Assembly: GCA_021371935.1 (NCBI GenBank)
Contig: JAJFVF010000002.1
Coordinates: 124,001-188,000, forward strand
Source of the DNA: a bacterium
GTDB lineage: Bacteria; Armatimonadota; UBA5829
Direction of reading: 5' to 3'
DNA length: 64,000 nucleotides
Part shown: in pieces, positions 15,443 to 24,793 of the stretch
Numbering within the stretch: the first letter of the stretch is position 1
How the letters are laid out: each line of letters begins with the position of its first letter
Made by a program: the position numbers and the translations under genes
The notes under the pieces: model-generated
What the model was told of the DNA's origin: nothing
Database searches by the model: none
The model's input: the letters and a program-made list of their open reading frames with translations, nothing else

Positions 15443-16567
15443 TTATGACCATGGATGCTCGAATGTCTGCAAAGCGTCGTAGCCGCGCCACATCATCAGA
15501 TGATCGAGCAGGATAATTCGCACCATTGCCTCGGCGACAGCAACCAGCCTGGCTGTAATCGTCGGGTCTCTGCGTGTGATGGCCTCCAGTTTTGTATTTT
15601 CCATCTTGGCCATGTTTACCGTGTCCTGATCGATAGAGAGCGTGGCTGTAGGCTTTACTGCAACACGGACGACAATATCCTCGCCATTTGAAATGCCGCC
15701 CTCGATGCCTCCGGCCTTGTTTGTGCGGAAGTGGACCTTGCCGTCGTCACCGACATATGGGATGTCGTTAGACTCGGAGCCTTTCATGTTCGACACTGCA
15801 AAACCTGCACCGAACTCGACACCCCTCACTGCACCTATACTCATCAAACCATGGGCTATTGTGGCGTTGAGCTTATCGAAGACAGGCTCGCCAAGACCGG
15901 CAGGCACACCACGTGCAATCACCTCGACTACTCCGCCCGCAGTATCGCCTTCCTCTTTAATTTCAAGGACGCGGTCGATCATCTGCTTTGCGGCTTTCTC
16001 ATCCGGGCAGTTGATGTGGTTTGAACGATAGTTATTCTCTATATCCTCAAACGTGAGAGGACGAGCTTTGACACCCATACATTCTTTAGTGTAGCCAAGA
16101 ACCTTTATACCCTGCTGTTCAAGAATCTTCTTGGCAACAGCCCCAGCAGCTACACGCATACATGTCTCGCGTCCGCTGGCTCTGCCCGCGCCGCACCAGT
16201 CGGCATACTTGCCATATTTGATCATATGCGTATACTCGGCATGACCGGGTCGGACAAGATCCTTTACATCAAAATACTGCTTCACATGAATATCATGCCG
16301 GTCGACATTATAGATAATCAAGCCCATTGGAGCACCGGTGGTAAACCCGTCACGCATACCCGCGAATATGTGAACCTGGTCGGTCTCCTTTCTGGGTGAG
16401 TCCAGCGGAGATGTGCCCGGACGCCTGGCGTCGAGTTCTTTCTGAACGTATTCGTCCGAAATATCCAGACCCGCCGGGCAGCCGTCTATAATGGCCACCA
16501 ATGCGTCACCATAGGATTCACCGCAGGCGGTGACCCTGAATAATCTACCGATAGTATTGCCTAACAC
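15443..16567 (-). CDS. aroC: chorismate synthase
   Basis: FMN-dependent last step of the shikimate pathway: EPSP to chorismate. 374 residues, normal length: MLGNTIGRLFRVTACGESYG, RRPGTSPLDSPRKE, RPGHAEYTH, GAGRASGRET, MRVAAGA, and SNDIPYVGDDGKVHFRTNKAGGIEGGISNG. The family motif GESHG reads GESYG here (Tyr 19), replacing one of two conserved active-site histidines; the second (RPGHA) is kept. It lies 67 bases downstream of aroA on the same strand. Confidence 0.94.
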   Translation of the reverse strand: MLGNTIGRLFRVTACGESYGDALVAIIDGCPAGLDISDEYVQKELDARRPGTSPLDSPRKETDQVHIFAGMRDGFTTGAPMGLIIYNVDRHDIHVKQYFDVKDLVRPGHAEYTHMIKYGKYADWCGAGRASGRETCMRVAAGAVAKKILEQQGIKVLGYTKECMGVKARPLTFEDIENNYRSNHINCPDEKAAKQMIDRVLEIKEEGDTAGGVVEVIARGVPAGLGEPVFDKLNATIAHGLMSIGAVRGVEFGAGFAVSNMKGSESNDIPYVGDDGKVHFRTNKAGGIEGGISNGEDIVVRVAVKPTATLSIDQDTVNMAKMENTKLEAITRRDPTITARLVAVAEAMVRIILLDHLMMWRGYDALQTFEHPWS

Positions 16568-16634
16568 TCAATTTCCTCCTTTTTCGCAGCACTTGCGCAG
16601 CCTGTCGGCCGCGGCCTGATGCGAAAGTATTATT

Positions 16635-17921
16635 TCAATCCGCTTTGCGAATATCGGCGCCTATGCCGTTCATCAGTTCCACAAAGTTCGGAAAAGTAAC
16701 ACTCAGAGCCTCTGCGGTATAAATATCGGTTTCACCATCAAGGCAAAGCCCTGCAACCGCCAGAGCCATTATAACACGATGATCGTAATGGCCGTGCACT
16801 ACAACAGGCTTTAGTTTTGATCCGCGTATCACAAGGCCATCGGGCAGTTCCTCAATATCCGCGCCCATTTTGGTCAGCTCTTCGCACATAACCGCAATGC
16901 GGTCTGTCTCCTTAAGCCGCGCCTGTGGGACATTGACCAGCCTGGTCTCGCCCTCTGCGAAGCATGCAGTAACAGCCAGCGCAGGCAGAGCATCGGGGGT
17001 ATCAGATAAATCAAGCGTTGCACCATGAAGCTCGCTGCCGGAAATCACTAAAGCTCTTCGCTCCCCACTTTCCACTCTCCACTCAATTTTCACTCCCATG
17101 CGGCGCAGCATGTCGACAATAGCCTTATCGCCCTGCGTGTCATTCTCATCCAGCCCAAATAGAGTTACCTCCGAGCCTGTAATGGCTGCAGCACACATAA
17201 AAAACGCAGCCGAACTCCAATCGGCAGGCACCGCACGATCAAATGGCTTATAGCACTGTCTGCCGGGAATAACAAACTCTTTGAAATCGTGATTTTCAAC
17301 CGTTATCCCCTGCTCTCTTATCCAGCGCAGTGTCATCTCTACGTAGGGCTTCTCGATCAGGTTTTGAACGCGAATTGTCGTATCACTCTGGGCTAATGGA
17401 CAACTTATCAGCAGGCTGGTGAGATATTGCGAGGTCTTGCTGCCGTCGAGCACGACTTTTCCACCGTTCAACGGACCGCGCACGATTATTGGTGCCATGC
17501 CGTTGCTGCGAGTCGACTCGACTTTCGCTCCGAGAGCATTCAGCGCATCTATAATCGGACCTGCAGGCCTTCGCCTGATCTGGTCATCGCCGGTAAACAC
17601 ACTCACTCCGTCAACAAGGGACGCCATACCCAAAGCAATATAAAGCGTTGTGCCTGAGTTGCCCACATCTATCACATTCTCCGGCACTCTGGGCTTGGAG
17701 CCGACACCATTCACGATCCAGTCATCGGGCTTATTGATTTGTGCTCCCAATAGTCGGCAGGCACTTGCTGCTGCAAGTGTATCCGACGCCACAAGGGATT
17801 TACGAATTATCGATTCACCTTCGGCGAGAGACGCGATTACTGCAGCGCGTATTGTGTGCGATTTGGACCCCGGGATTTCTACCGATCCCGACAGCTTTGA
17901 CTTGTTGACAATCAGCTTCAT
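16635..17921 (-). CDS. aroA: 3-phosphoshikimate 1-carboxyvinyltransferase (EPSP synthase)
   Basis: Adds enolpyruvate from PEP to shikimate 3-phosphate. About 428 residues from ATG 17921; the in-frame extension to 17957 would add a basic leader and is not supported. Motifs: GSKSHTIRAAVIASLAEG, VGNSGTTLYIALG, GDDQIRRRPAGP, DWSSAAFF, LKETDRIAVM and HYDHRVIMALAVAGL. Near residues 280-290 (WRVESGERRA) the coding DNA is a family-A heptamer repeat, so a short peptide has been inserted in frame at a surface position. Resistance class to glyphosate cannot be judged from the sequence alone. Confidence 0.95.
   Translation of the reverse strand: MKLIVNKSKLSGSVEIPGSKSHTIRAAVIASLAEGESIIRKSLVASDTLAAASACRLLGAQINKPDDWIVNGVGSKPRVPENVIDVGNSGTTLYIALGMASLVDGVSVFTGDDQIRRRPAGPIIDALNALGAKVESTRSNGMAPIIVRGPLNGGKVVLDGSKTSQYLTSLLISCPLAQSDTTIRVQNLIEKPYVEMTLRWIREQGITVENHDFKEFVIPGRQCYKPFDRAVPADWSSAAFFMCAAAITGSEVTLFGLDENDTQGDKAIVDMLRRMGVKIEWRVESGERRALVISGSELHGATLDLSDTPDALPALAVTACFAEGETRLVNVPQARLKETDRIAVMCEELTKMGADIEELPDGLVIRGSKLKPVVVHGHYDHRVIMALAVAGLCLDGETDIYTAEALSVTFPNFVELMNGIGADIRKAD
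17052..17084. repeat. heptamer repeat, family A, inside aroA
   Basis: GCTCTTCGCTCCCCACTTTC-type 7-base units identical in style to the intergenic family-A repeats, translated in frame as part of EPSP synthase. Confidence 0.75.
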
Positions 17922-18011
17922 AGACAAAAAGATGCGCCTTCTCGCAGGCGCATACATATTTTCTTAAGGATACAGGAGATGAGCTGAACTTGTCAATTGT
18001 CCGTGCTGTCA

Positions 18012-18106
18012 CTAAGTAAATCACGGTTGGTCGCTTGTATACCACTGTAGTTTTTCACACCAGTAAAACCACATACAAACGAGCAATTTACTGACCGTAA
18101 ATTGCT
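18012..18106. repeat. MITE-like element Q, copy 1
   Basis: About 95 bases with imperfect terminal inverted repeats (AAGTAAATCACGGTTGG against AAGCAATTTACGGTCAG, 12 of 17 matching) and an internal hairpin CAATTTAC / GTAAATTG (18084-18104). The same element lies at 40087-40182. The bases just after it, down to the stop codon of the next gene (18125), resemble the end of palindromic element P. Confidence 0.75.
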
Positions 18107-18124
18107 TGACCCGTATTATGTGAG

Positions 18125-18919
18125 CTAGGAACGTGCCAGTGCCGGTGTGCTCACATTTTTGACAAGCCTTACGGTTGTGGTGCCGTCAAACTTGAATGTC
18201 ACCTCGTCGACCAGCAGGCGCATCATATAGATACCCATGCCGCCTTCGAGCAGTGAGTCCGGTTTATGCTCAGGAACTGCATCAGGAAGAAAACCTGCTC
18301 CGGGGTCTGTGATATCTATCGAAAGCCTATGCGGTCCGGCTATACACTTTATTGATATCCTAAGCTCGGAATTGCACAGACAACCATGTCTGATGGCATT
18401 GGCAATCGCCTCTCCTACAGCGATGAGTATATCCTGTGCTTCACTGCGACTAAACGGCATGGATTCGACAACATGCTCCACGCGGCTTCGAGCAATGGCA
18501 GCGGTCTGCGGTGATGCCGGAATACTGAAGTCGCTGATGTGCCAGAATCCACTGTCGCCATCAATGGATTCTGCACAGCCGCACACAGGCATATCATTGA
18601 TTACTGAGTTAAAGTAGACTGCAGCTCCACACATAGTCAGAACCCTGCTTACTTGTTCGCTAGCTCCTATTAGTTCAATTGCAGCCCCATTGTCCATAGC
18701 CTTGTGCGCGCACCGAATGAGCGCGGAGATGCCGCTGGTATCTATGTAGTGTACCTCACCCAGGTCAGCCTTAACAAGTCGATGACCCGCCGACAAGCAC
18801 CGTTCAAACGCTTCGGACATATGTTCTCTGTTGTGAAAGCCAACCTGACCTGTAAGCTTTACGACAGGCGGGTTTTCTTTACTTACATCAACTTTAAGAT
18901 CCGGTATTGCACTTGCCAT
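18125..18919 (-). CDS. STAS domain fused to RsbW-type anti-sigma kinase domain
   Basis: 264 residues. Residues about 1-115 are a STAS domain with the phospho-serine/threonine loop VHYIDTSGISALIRC; residues about 130-258 are a GHKL ATPase of the RsbW/SpoIIAB type, with N box ILIAVGEAIANAIRHG, G1 box ITDPGAGF and G2 box LLEGGMGIYMMRLLVDEV. In most systems antagonist and kinase are separate chains. The start ATG (18919) overlaps the stop of the upstream PP2C gene (TGATG), so the two are coupled. Likely role: partner-switching control of a sigma factor or other output, set by the phosphatase. Confidence 0.88.
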   Translation of the reverse strand: MASAIPDLKVDVSKENPPVVKLTGQVGFHNREHMSEAFERCLSAGHRLVKADLGEVHYIDTSGISALIRCAHKAMDNGAAIELIGASEQVSRVLTMCGAAVYFNSVINDMPVCGCAESIDGDSGFWHISDFSIPASPQTAAIARSRVEHVVESMPFSRSEAQDILIAVGEAIANAIRHGCLCNSELRISIKCIAGPHRLSIDITDPGAGFLPDAVPEHKPDSLLEGGMGIYMMRLLVDEVTFKFDGTTTVRLVKNVSTPALARS

Positions 18920-20634
18920 CAAATTTTTTCCTTGCCTTTTGTCTTAATTAACAGCATTGCAGCGTCGTCACTTAGCTTGCCACCTGACAATTTAGCCGCA
19001 CGCTCAAGTATATGATCGCATATATCCCGAACCGATTCATTCGCATGATCTTCGATAATGGCCAAAACGGCTTCATGCCCGAGCCTGTCGCAGCCATGTC
19101 CGGCATCGGTTACTCCATCTGTATAAAAAAGCACTATATCTCCAGCCGAAAGACTGATCTCATGTTCAAGATAATTCGCTTCGCCAAGCAGGCCGAGTGC
19201 AGGCCCGGTAACATCAAGTGTTGTCGCAAACCCGGCAATATGGCTATAAAAGATCGGTTGTTCATGGCCGGCGTTCGCATATGTGAGCCTATGTATCTTT
19301 TCATCAACCACTGCATATGTCAGCGTAACAAAAACCTCTGGAGGCGTGCAGGATGCCAGAGCGGCGTTGAGTCTCATCAGGACACCAGCAGGCTTGCTCT
19401 CCCGGAGGGCATAGGCTCTGAGCATGTATTTGGTCATGGCTGTGTACACGGCCGCTTTGAGTCCCTTTCCCGATACATCCGCCATTACGACTCCATACTG
19501 CCCTTCACCCAAAGTGAAGACGTCATAAAAGTCTCCTCCCACAAGTTCTTCATCCAAGGCAGGTAAATAGTGCTGGGCAATTTCAAAACCACTTATTTCG
19601 GGCAGTTCATAGGGCACGAAACTCCTCTGCAGTTTGTCGGCTATGTAATGCTCCCTCTGATAAATTTCTTGAAGCCGCTTTCGTGCCAACTCCTGCTCGG
19701 TTATATCCGTAGCCGCAACCACAACACCGGTAATGCTATCATCACTATCACGAAGAGGAACGCTGTTTACCAGAAAAGTGCTTACGCCACTTTCGGGACT
19801 CCTCCAGTGAATAATTTCATCACTGCAAGTTTCTCCCCTGAGTGAACGCACTAATGGATAGTTGTTGGGTTTTATACGATTGCCACTACCATCAAATAAG
19901 CTGCAGGTGCATTTCGGGCTGAACGCATCATATTCGTACAATTGTTTTGCCGCCGAGTTATAAAGCTCTACGTTTAGATCAGCATCATAAACGAGCAAAG
20001 GAACAGGGACTGCCTCAAGCAGCGTAATAAGTCGAGACCTTTCCATCTCAATCTCGCCGGCTCTCTTTTCGGCCAACTCGGCAAGTTCCTTTAGTCTGTT
20101 GCGAGCATTGACATCTTCGCTGACATCCAGGGCGAGTACTGCCATAGCGTTTATGGGACCGTTTTCGGAAGGTATCTTCAGATGAACTATGCTCCCACTC
20201 CAGTATCGGGGGCCTTTTGCAAATCCATCATATCGAAAATTTCGGACTCGTATAGATTTGCTATTTTCGCGGGCATGGCGTAGCAGTCTCATTAAGCCCG
20301 ATTCTTCTGCATTCGGCAGCGCTTTATCGAGTCTTTCACCCAAAGGCAAGGCCTTTTCGCTGTAAAACCTAAAATATGTCCTGTTGCCGCCGAGAATTCT
20401 GAACTCCGAATCAACCAGAATGACGCCTGCAGGCAGATTTTCTAGCAGGCAGCGCAGTGATTTCTGCTGTTCGGAAAGCTCGACGAACATCTTCTCTATT
20501 TCCGAGTGAAACCGTCTATTTTTAGCATTGGAAATAGGCGTCAGGCTTTCAATCTCACCTTCAAATGAAACACCATCATTTGCATTCACTACCAACTTGT
20601 CCGAAGCATTAGTTGCTACACGCTTTCTATTCAT
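18919..20634 (-). CDS. PAS-sensor PP2C phosphatase (SpoIIE/RsbU type)
   Basis: 571 residues: two PAS-like segments (about 55-170 and 195-320, the second ending VVVAATDITEQELARKR) joined by a coiled coil, then a PPM phosphatase domain (about 345-565) with VGGDFYDVF, GVVMADVSGKGLKAAVYTAMTKYMLR, NAGHEQPIF, GPALGLLGE, LFYTDGVTDA and LSDDAAMLLIK. It should dephosphorylate a STAS protein in response to a ligand or redox signal read by PAS. No membrane segment. GGAG lies upstream of ATG 20634. It is operonic with the STAS-kinase fusion downstream. Confidence 0.9.
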   Translation of the reverse strand: MNRKRVATNASDKLVVNANDGVSFEGEIESLTPISNAKNRRFHSEIEKMFVELSEQQKSLRCLLENLPAGVILVDSEFRILGGNRTYFRFYSEKALPLGERLDKALPNAEESGLMRLLRHARENSKSIRVRNFRYDGFAKGPRYWSGSIVHLKIPSENGPINAMAVLALDVSEDVNARNRLKELAELAEKRAGEIEMERSRLITLLEAVPVPLLVYDADLNVELYNSAAKQLYEYDAFSPKCTCSLFDGSGNRIKPNNYPLVRSLRGETCSDEIIHWRSPESGVSTFLVNSVPLRDSDDSITGVVVAATDITEQELARKRLQEIYQREHYIADKLQRSFVPYELPEISGFEIAQHYLPALDEELVGGDFYDVFTLGEGQYGVVMADVSGKGLKAAVYTAMTKYMLRAYALRESKPAGVLMRLNAALASCTPPEVFVTLTYAVVDEKIHRLTYANAGHEQPIFYSHIAGFATTLDVTGPALGLLGEANYLEHEISLSAGDIVLFYTDGVTDAGHGCDRLGHEAVLAIIEDHANESVRDICDHILERAAKLSGGKLSDDAAMLLIKTKGKEKI

Positions 20635-20940
20635 TGAGCACTCTCCGATAAGCAGCTGTGAACATGGAGTGGGAAACCAAGGGTTCGGAAGAAGAAATTG
20701 TTGAGGCTGTTAGGAACGAAGTCAAGCACGCTGCGGTGGCAAAGAACAACATGAACTCAAGCGCGCATATTATACTACAAAGCTCGGCTGACACAATATT
20801 CTCTCCTTTGGGCGTGACCACGGCTTTCCGTCACGACTGCGTCATTACCGCTTCGCAAATACGGGTGTAAAGTATCACAGCAAACCGGAAAAGTCAACCA
20901 TTATTTAGGACGACGATTCAACAAATTACTGTTTTGCAAC

Positions 20941-21036
20941 GGAACAAATGCAGCATTGATATCGTATATAAAATAGCAAACCTTCCCACCCTCTTTTCTC
21001 ACCCCGGTCCTCCCAGGACCGGGGTAATTTTTTTGT
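20941..21036 (+). repeat. tandem unit 1: pyrimidine-rich tract plus terminator hairpin
   Basis: Shares with 21070-21166 the order GGAACAAA, ATCGTATATAAAATAGCAAA, CCTTCCCACCCTCTTTTCTC, then a hairpin and T-run; the units repeat every 129 bases. Here the hairpin is perfect (ACCCCGGTCCT / AGGACCGGGGT, 21001-21025) and followed by seven T: a strong plus-strand terminator. The C/U-rich stretch just before it resembles anti-Shine-Dalgarno segments of small RNAs. Confidence 0.7.
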
Positions 21037-21069
21037 ATAATATTGCTTCACACTTTTTGTCGAAATTAA

Positions 21070-21166
21070 GGAACAAACGGAGCACAGGCATCGTATATAA
21101 AATAGCAAACCTTCCCACCCTCTTTTCTCAGCCTCCGGCCCTCCCAGGACCGGGGGTTATCTTTTT
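21070..21166 (+). repeat. tandem unit 2
   Basis: Second copy of the 129-base-period unit, ending just past the permease stop codon (21175, minus strand). The hairpin is less perfect (CCTCCGGCCCT / AGGACCGGGGG) but the T-run is kept. Confidence 0.7.
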
Positions 21167-21174
21167 TTGAGCAA

Positions 21175-22842
21175 TCAGTTGGATGTAGGGTCGAATCTGC
21201 GGAAGATCAGTCCTGAGATCGTGACACCAGCTGCTCCCAAAGCGAGATTGCTGATGGATGTGACAATTGCGGCAGTATAGTAGGAAGTTTTGAAGACATA
21301 TATGCAAACAAGAGCGAGAATTACTGTCGGCAGGATAGCTATTGACACCAGCAGGAATGAGAGCAGACCGCTAATATAGTTCTGGGCAACATCGCGCGCA
21401 TCGGGGTACGCAAGACCTGCAATACTCGTAAGCGATACATTAGCAAATCCCAGAAATGGAGCCCCCAAAGCGCATGCAAATAGTGTCTCGCTACGCGTTT
21501 GAGGAATGATTGCCCACATCGCCGCAGAAAATACAAACACACCGGCGGTCAGATAAATCACAGAATTCACTGCCTGCGCCAGCATTATCTTCCAAGCTGC
21601 AATGGGCATCGACTTCAATATATTTGCCTGCTTTAGCTCGGAGCGGACCTCGGTCGGTGCCATCAATGAAAGCAGCCATACTACATAGAGGAGCACAATG
21701 GGCAAATATTGCAAAATATCCCTGAGCTGATCGGAAGAGGTGACCTGCCTAATTATATAGACCAGGATTACGGGCACAACAAGCATTATTCCAAGTTGAC
21801 TTTTGGAGACTCTGTAGCGAAGCAGCAGGCTCTTCCACACCAGCGCAGTCGCTCCTGCACCGAACGGCGGTATGCCGAGTCCTGACACACGCTTTGTGCC
21901 CTTCTCACGAAGAAGAGCCATCCTGACACCTGCAAAGTCTCCCTGGCGCATTGCCAGCTTCCTGCGCGCAAAGCTCGTGCTGATTCCCAGAGAAGGCTCG
22001 TATATGTTTTCCTTTCGAGACATCAATAGTATGAAGCTGCCTAGCGCAAGCACACAAAGCTGTGCGAACAGCCTCCACTCGTTAGAGGTCATACCCGAAA
22101 GCGGTGCCAAAACCAGAGCAGTGCACCAGCGTACCGGCGCGAACAGAAAGCTGATTACTGGTGAATTTGATGCCCACAAAACACTTGCATAACTGCTGCC
22201 GGTTTCAAAATACTGGAACAAGCCATACGCGATTGCAGAAACTGGCCCGACAAAAAGAATAGTCTTTATGATTCGGCCTGCCTGTCTGAGCCGCTCGAAA
22301 CCGAAAGTAAAGACTATATTGATGGTATGCGCTATATTGACCAGAGCAAGCAGCAGCATCGTCAGCCCGGCGATGCTTATCAGGCCCCAGGGCATCATCC
22401 GAACGCCAAGCGCTTGATATATTGGTCCTCCAATTATGAAATATAGGAATGTAACATAGAAGACGTTCTTTATATAGTCCTTGATGAGTTGGAGCAGCAA
22501 AACATGTCTGCGGCTGACAGGGGTTGGAAAGAGAAAGTCGATATGGGCAATCGAAAATATAAGTGCGCCGGAGCTGAATGAATTGTAGATTACTATCATG
22601 CACCCCACGCTCAGGACAATGAAAATTATAGCTTCAACTACCTCAGGATTGATTACTTGAAGCGCGCCAAAGTCCGGCTGTTTTGGCCCGACTCCGCTCG
22701 AGAGCACAAACACTCCCTGAATCATCATCGACACAACGTAGGCAGCGATCACCAGAAAAGGAATCAGCCTCAAAGGACTGCGGAACGAATTCTTTAAGGA
22801 GTTGACAAATTGTCTCAGCTCAAGGTAAAGCAGGGGTCTCAA
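21175..22842 (-). CDS. ABC exporter permease (ABC_export-like)
   Basis: 555 residues with about twelve hydrophobic segments in two halves and a central polar region (about 270-330), as in two-gene ABC exporters of unknown substrate. Start TTG 22842 lies 23 bases inside the end of the ATPase gene behind AGGAG. The pair would form an inner-membrane pump. No drug- or lipid-specific motif is seen. Only tandem repeat units follow it. Confidence 0.8.
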   Translation of the reverse strand: MRPLLYLELRQFVNSLKNSFRSPLRLIPFLVIAAYVVSMMIQGVFVLSSGVGPKQPDFGALQVINPEVVEAIIFIVLSVGCMIVIYNSFSSGALIFSIAHIDFLFPTPVSRRHVLLLQLIKDYIKNVFYVTFLYFIIGGPIYQALGVRMMPWGLISIAGLTMLLLALVNIAHTINIVFTFGFERLRQAGRIIKTILFVGPVSAIAYGLFQYFETGSSYASVLWASNSPVISFLFAPVRWCTALVLAPLSGMTSNEWRLFAQLCVLALGSFILLMSRKENIYEPSLGISTSFARRKLAMRQGDFAGVRMALLREKGTKRVSGLGIPPFGAGATALVWKSLLLRYRVSKSQLGIMLVVPVILVYIIRQVTSSDQLRDILQYLPIVLLYVVWLLSLMAPTEVRSELKQANILKSMPIAAWKIMLAQAVNSVIYLTAGVFVFSAAMWAIIPQTRSETLFACALGAPFLGFANVSLTSIAGLAYPDARDVAQNYISGLLSFLLVSIAILPTVILALVCIYVFKTSYYTAAIVTSISNLALGAAGVTISGLIFRRFDPTSN

Positions 22843-23572
22843 GGGATTGCTTCTCCTCGGTTAAACTCAGAAACACGTCTTCGAGCGTTGCGTCATTGCC
22901 CATTCTGGCTCGTTCATGCAGGGTTTCGAGGTCTCCCTCAGCAAGGATGTTGCCCTCGCGGATTATTATGATCCTGTCACAAAGGCGCTCGGCCGTATCG
23001 AGCATATGGGTACTGATGAGTATAGATTTGCCTGCGCTTCTGGCATCGGCGATCATCTGCTTGAGTTCATGCACACCCTTGGGGTCGATCCCTATAAGCG
23101 GCTCGTCCAGAAGAATGACGCGGGCATCATGAATAAACGCGCATGCAATCGCCAGCTTCTGTTTCATTCCCTTGGATAGACTCAACACCAAATCATTGCG
23201 CTTCTCATATAGATCGAAGCGCCGCAAAAGGCTCTCGGCTCGCATGTCGAAGTTGTCCATCGTCTGGTACGCCATTGCTATGAATCTGAGGTGCTCGGTC
23301 ACGGTGAGCATTTCGTATGGAGTGGGAACCTCCGGCACAAACGAGACGCGCCGTTTGACCTCCTGCTCGTTGTGTTCCAGGTCGAGGCCGTCGATCTCTA
23401 TTGTGCCCTCGGACGGCTGGACGATGCCGGTAATGCAGCGCAAAATTGTGGTCTTGCCCGCACCGTTGGGACCGAGCAGACCGACTATCTCGCCGTCGGC
23501 CACATCGAACGAAAGGCCGTCCACTGCGAGTGTTTTTTTATAGTATTTTACCAGGTTGGATATTCTCAGCAC
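22820..23572 (-). CDS. ABC transporter ATP-binding protein
   Basis: 250 residues: Walker A GPNGAGKTT, Q loop with PEVPTPYEMLTV, signature LSKGMKQKLAIA, Walker B ARVILLDEPLIGID and H-switch ISTHML. The family is CcmA/NatA-type exporters. Start GTG 23572 with GGAG upstream. It is co-translated with the overlapping permease gene. Confidence 0.92.
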   Translation of the reverse strand: MLRISNLVKYYKKTLAVDGLSFDVADGEIVGLLGPNGAGKTTILRCITGIVQPSEGTIEIDGLDLEHNEQEVKRRVSFVPEVPTPYEMLTVTEHLRFIAMAYQTMDNFDMRAESLLRRFDLYEKRNDLVLSLSKGMKQKLAIACAFIHDARVILLDEPLIGIDPKGVHELKQMIADARSAGKSILISTHMLDTAERLCDRIIIIREGNILAEGDLETLHERARMGNDATLEDVFLSLTEEKQSLETPALP

Positions 23573-23688
23573 TTGCTATGCTCCATTAGGACAGTCTTAT
23601 ATTACTAAGAATGATTATTACCCATCTTGTGTTCCCCACAGCAATACAAAATGGCTTCGTGAATGGAATCGCACCCAAAGATAGCCCC

Positions 23689-23719
23689 AATACTAAATTA
23701 AAATACCAAATACTAAATC
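23689..23719. repeat. heptamer repeat, family B (TAGTATT type)
   Basis: AATACTAAATTAAAATACCA-type A/T-rich units; the hemB stop codon (23713-23715) is itself part of the repeat. Confidence 0.7.
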
Positions 23720-24681
23720 ATGGAGGCGTAGTCTTTGGCTGAATATGTGATGATGAGGTCTGCTCCCGCGCGTTTGATGGACGTAAGGATTTCGGGCACG
23801 ATGCGGCGCTCGTCTATATATCCAGCCTGCGCGGCAGCTTTGACCATGCAGTATTCGCCCGAGACATTGTAGGCGGCCACCGGCACGTCAAACGTTGCCC
23901 TCGCATCGCTTATGACATCGAGGTAAGGAAGCGCAGGTTTGACCATCACAATATCCGCTCCCTCTTCGACATCGAGTGCGATTTCTCTGATTGCCTCGCG
24001 GCGGTTCGGGGGGTCCATCTGGTAGCTTGCACGGTTTCCGAACTGGGGCGCACATCCTGCCGCGTCCCTGAACGGACCGTAGAACGCTGATGCAAACTTT
24101 GCAGAATAGGCCATAATCGGCGTATTGGCAAAACCACGGTCGTCCAAAGATTCACGGATTGCCATTACCCTGCCGTCCATCATATCCGACGGAGCGACCA
24201 TATCCGCACCTGCTTCGGCATGAGAGACAGCCGTCCGCGCTATCAGCTCCAGCGTTTCGTCGTTTTGAACCTCGCCATCATGCACAATTCCACAGTGGCC
24301 ATGTGAGGTGTACTCGCACAAACAGACATCAGTGATTATTACAAGCTCAGGAACCGCATGTTTCAGAGTCGACACAGCTCGCTGGACGATCCCGTCCTGC
24401 GCATATGCTTCTGATGCGAACTCATCCTTATTGGCAGGCAGTCCGAACAGAATTACTGCTGGAATGCCGAGGTCGCGCACGGATTTTGCTTCATCTACCA
24501 CGGCATCCACGCTGAAGTGGTATACGCCCGGCATCGAAGGGATCTGCAGCTTCACGTCCAGTCCATGCGTAACAAAGAGCGGATATATCAGATCATCTAC
24601 GCTGACGGATACCTCGCGCACCATTCTGCGAAGAGTATTGGATGCGCGCAGTCTTCTCATTCTGTTTATTGGAAAAGACAT
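23713..24681 (-). CDS. hemB: delta-aminolevulinic acid dehydratase (porphobilinogen synthase)
   Basis: Condenses two 5-aminolevulinate molecules to porphobilinogen in tetrapyrrole synthesis. 322 residues. [15 protein letters not shown] holds the zinc cysteines, so this is a zinc-dependent form; the two Schiff-base lysines are in [18 protein letters not shown] and [10 protein letters not shown]. It stands alone, downstream of leuB on the same strand but separated from it by a terminator. Its stop codon lies in a family-B repeat. Confidence 0.96.
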   Translation of the reverse strand: MSFPINRMRRLRASNTLRRMVREVSVSVDDLIYPLFVTHGLDVKLQIPSMPGVYHFSVDAVVDEAKSVRDLGIPAVILFGLPANKDEFASEAYAQDGIVQRAVSTLKHAVPELVIITDVCLCEYTSHGHCGIVHDGEVQNDETLELIARTAVSHAEAGADMVAPSDMMDGRVMAIRESLDDRGFANTPIMAYSAKFASAFYGPFRDAAGCAPQFGNRASYQMDPPNRREAIREIALDVEEGADIVMVKPALPYLDVISDARATFDVPVAAYNVSGEYCMVKAAAQAGYIDERRIVPEILTSIKRAGADLIITYSAKDYASMI

Positions 24682-24735
24682 ATTCGGCCTCTGTGCTTAT
24701 ACGATTGATTCAAGCGTAATTATACTACATAGATG

Positions 24736-24760
24736 AAAAAAGCCGGGACACTCGCCCGGC
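24736..24760 (-). terminator. intrinsic terminator after leuB
   Basis: Minus strand GCCGGG / CCCGGC with an inner loop, followed by six T. It separates leuB from hemB. Confidence 0.85.
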
Positions 24761-24793
24761 AAATATCAAATATAAAATACCAATTACTAAAAT
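24761..24793. repeat. heptamer repeat, family B
   Basis: AAATATCAAATATAAAATAC-type units filling the space between the leuB stop codon (24794-24796) and the terminator. Confidence 0.7.

Noticed and set aside
20627-20870. Two overlapping small open frames on opposite strands (minus 20627-20821, plus 20658-20870)
   Set aside because: They exclude each other, have no ribosome sites or recognisable domains, and the minus one overlaps the phosphatase start.
20941-21166. CRISPR array
   Set aside because: Only two units, each nearly 100 bases with a terminator hairpin, and no short constant-length spacers.
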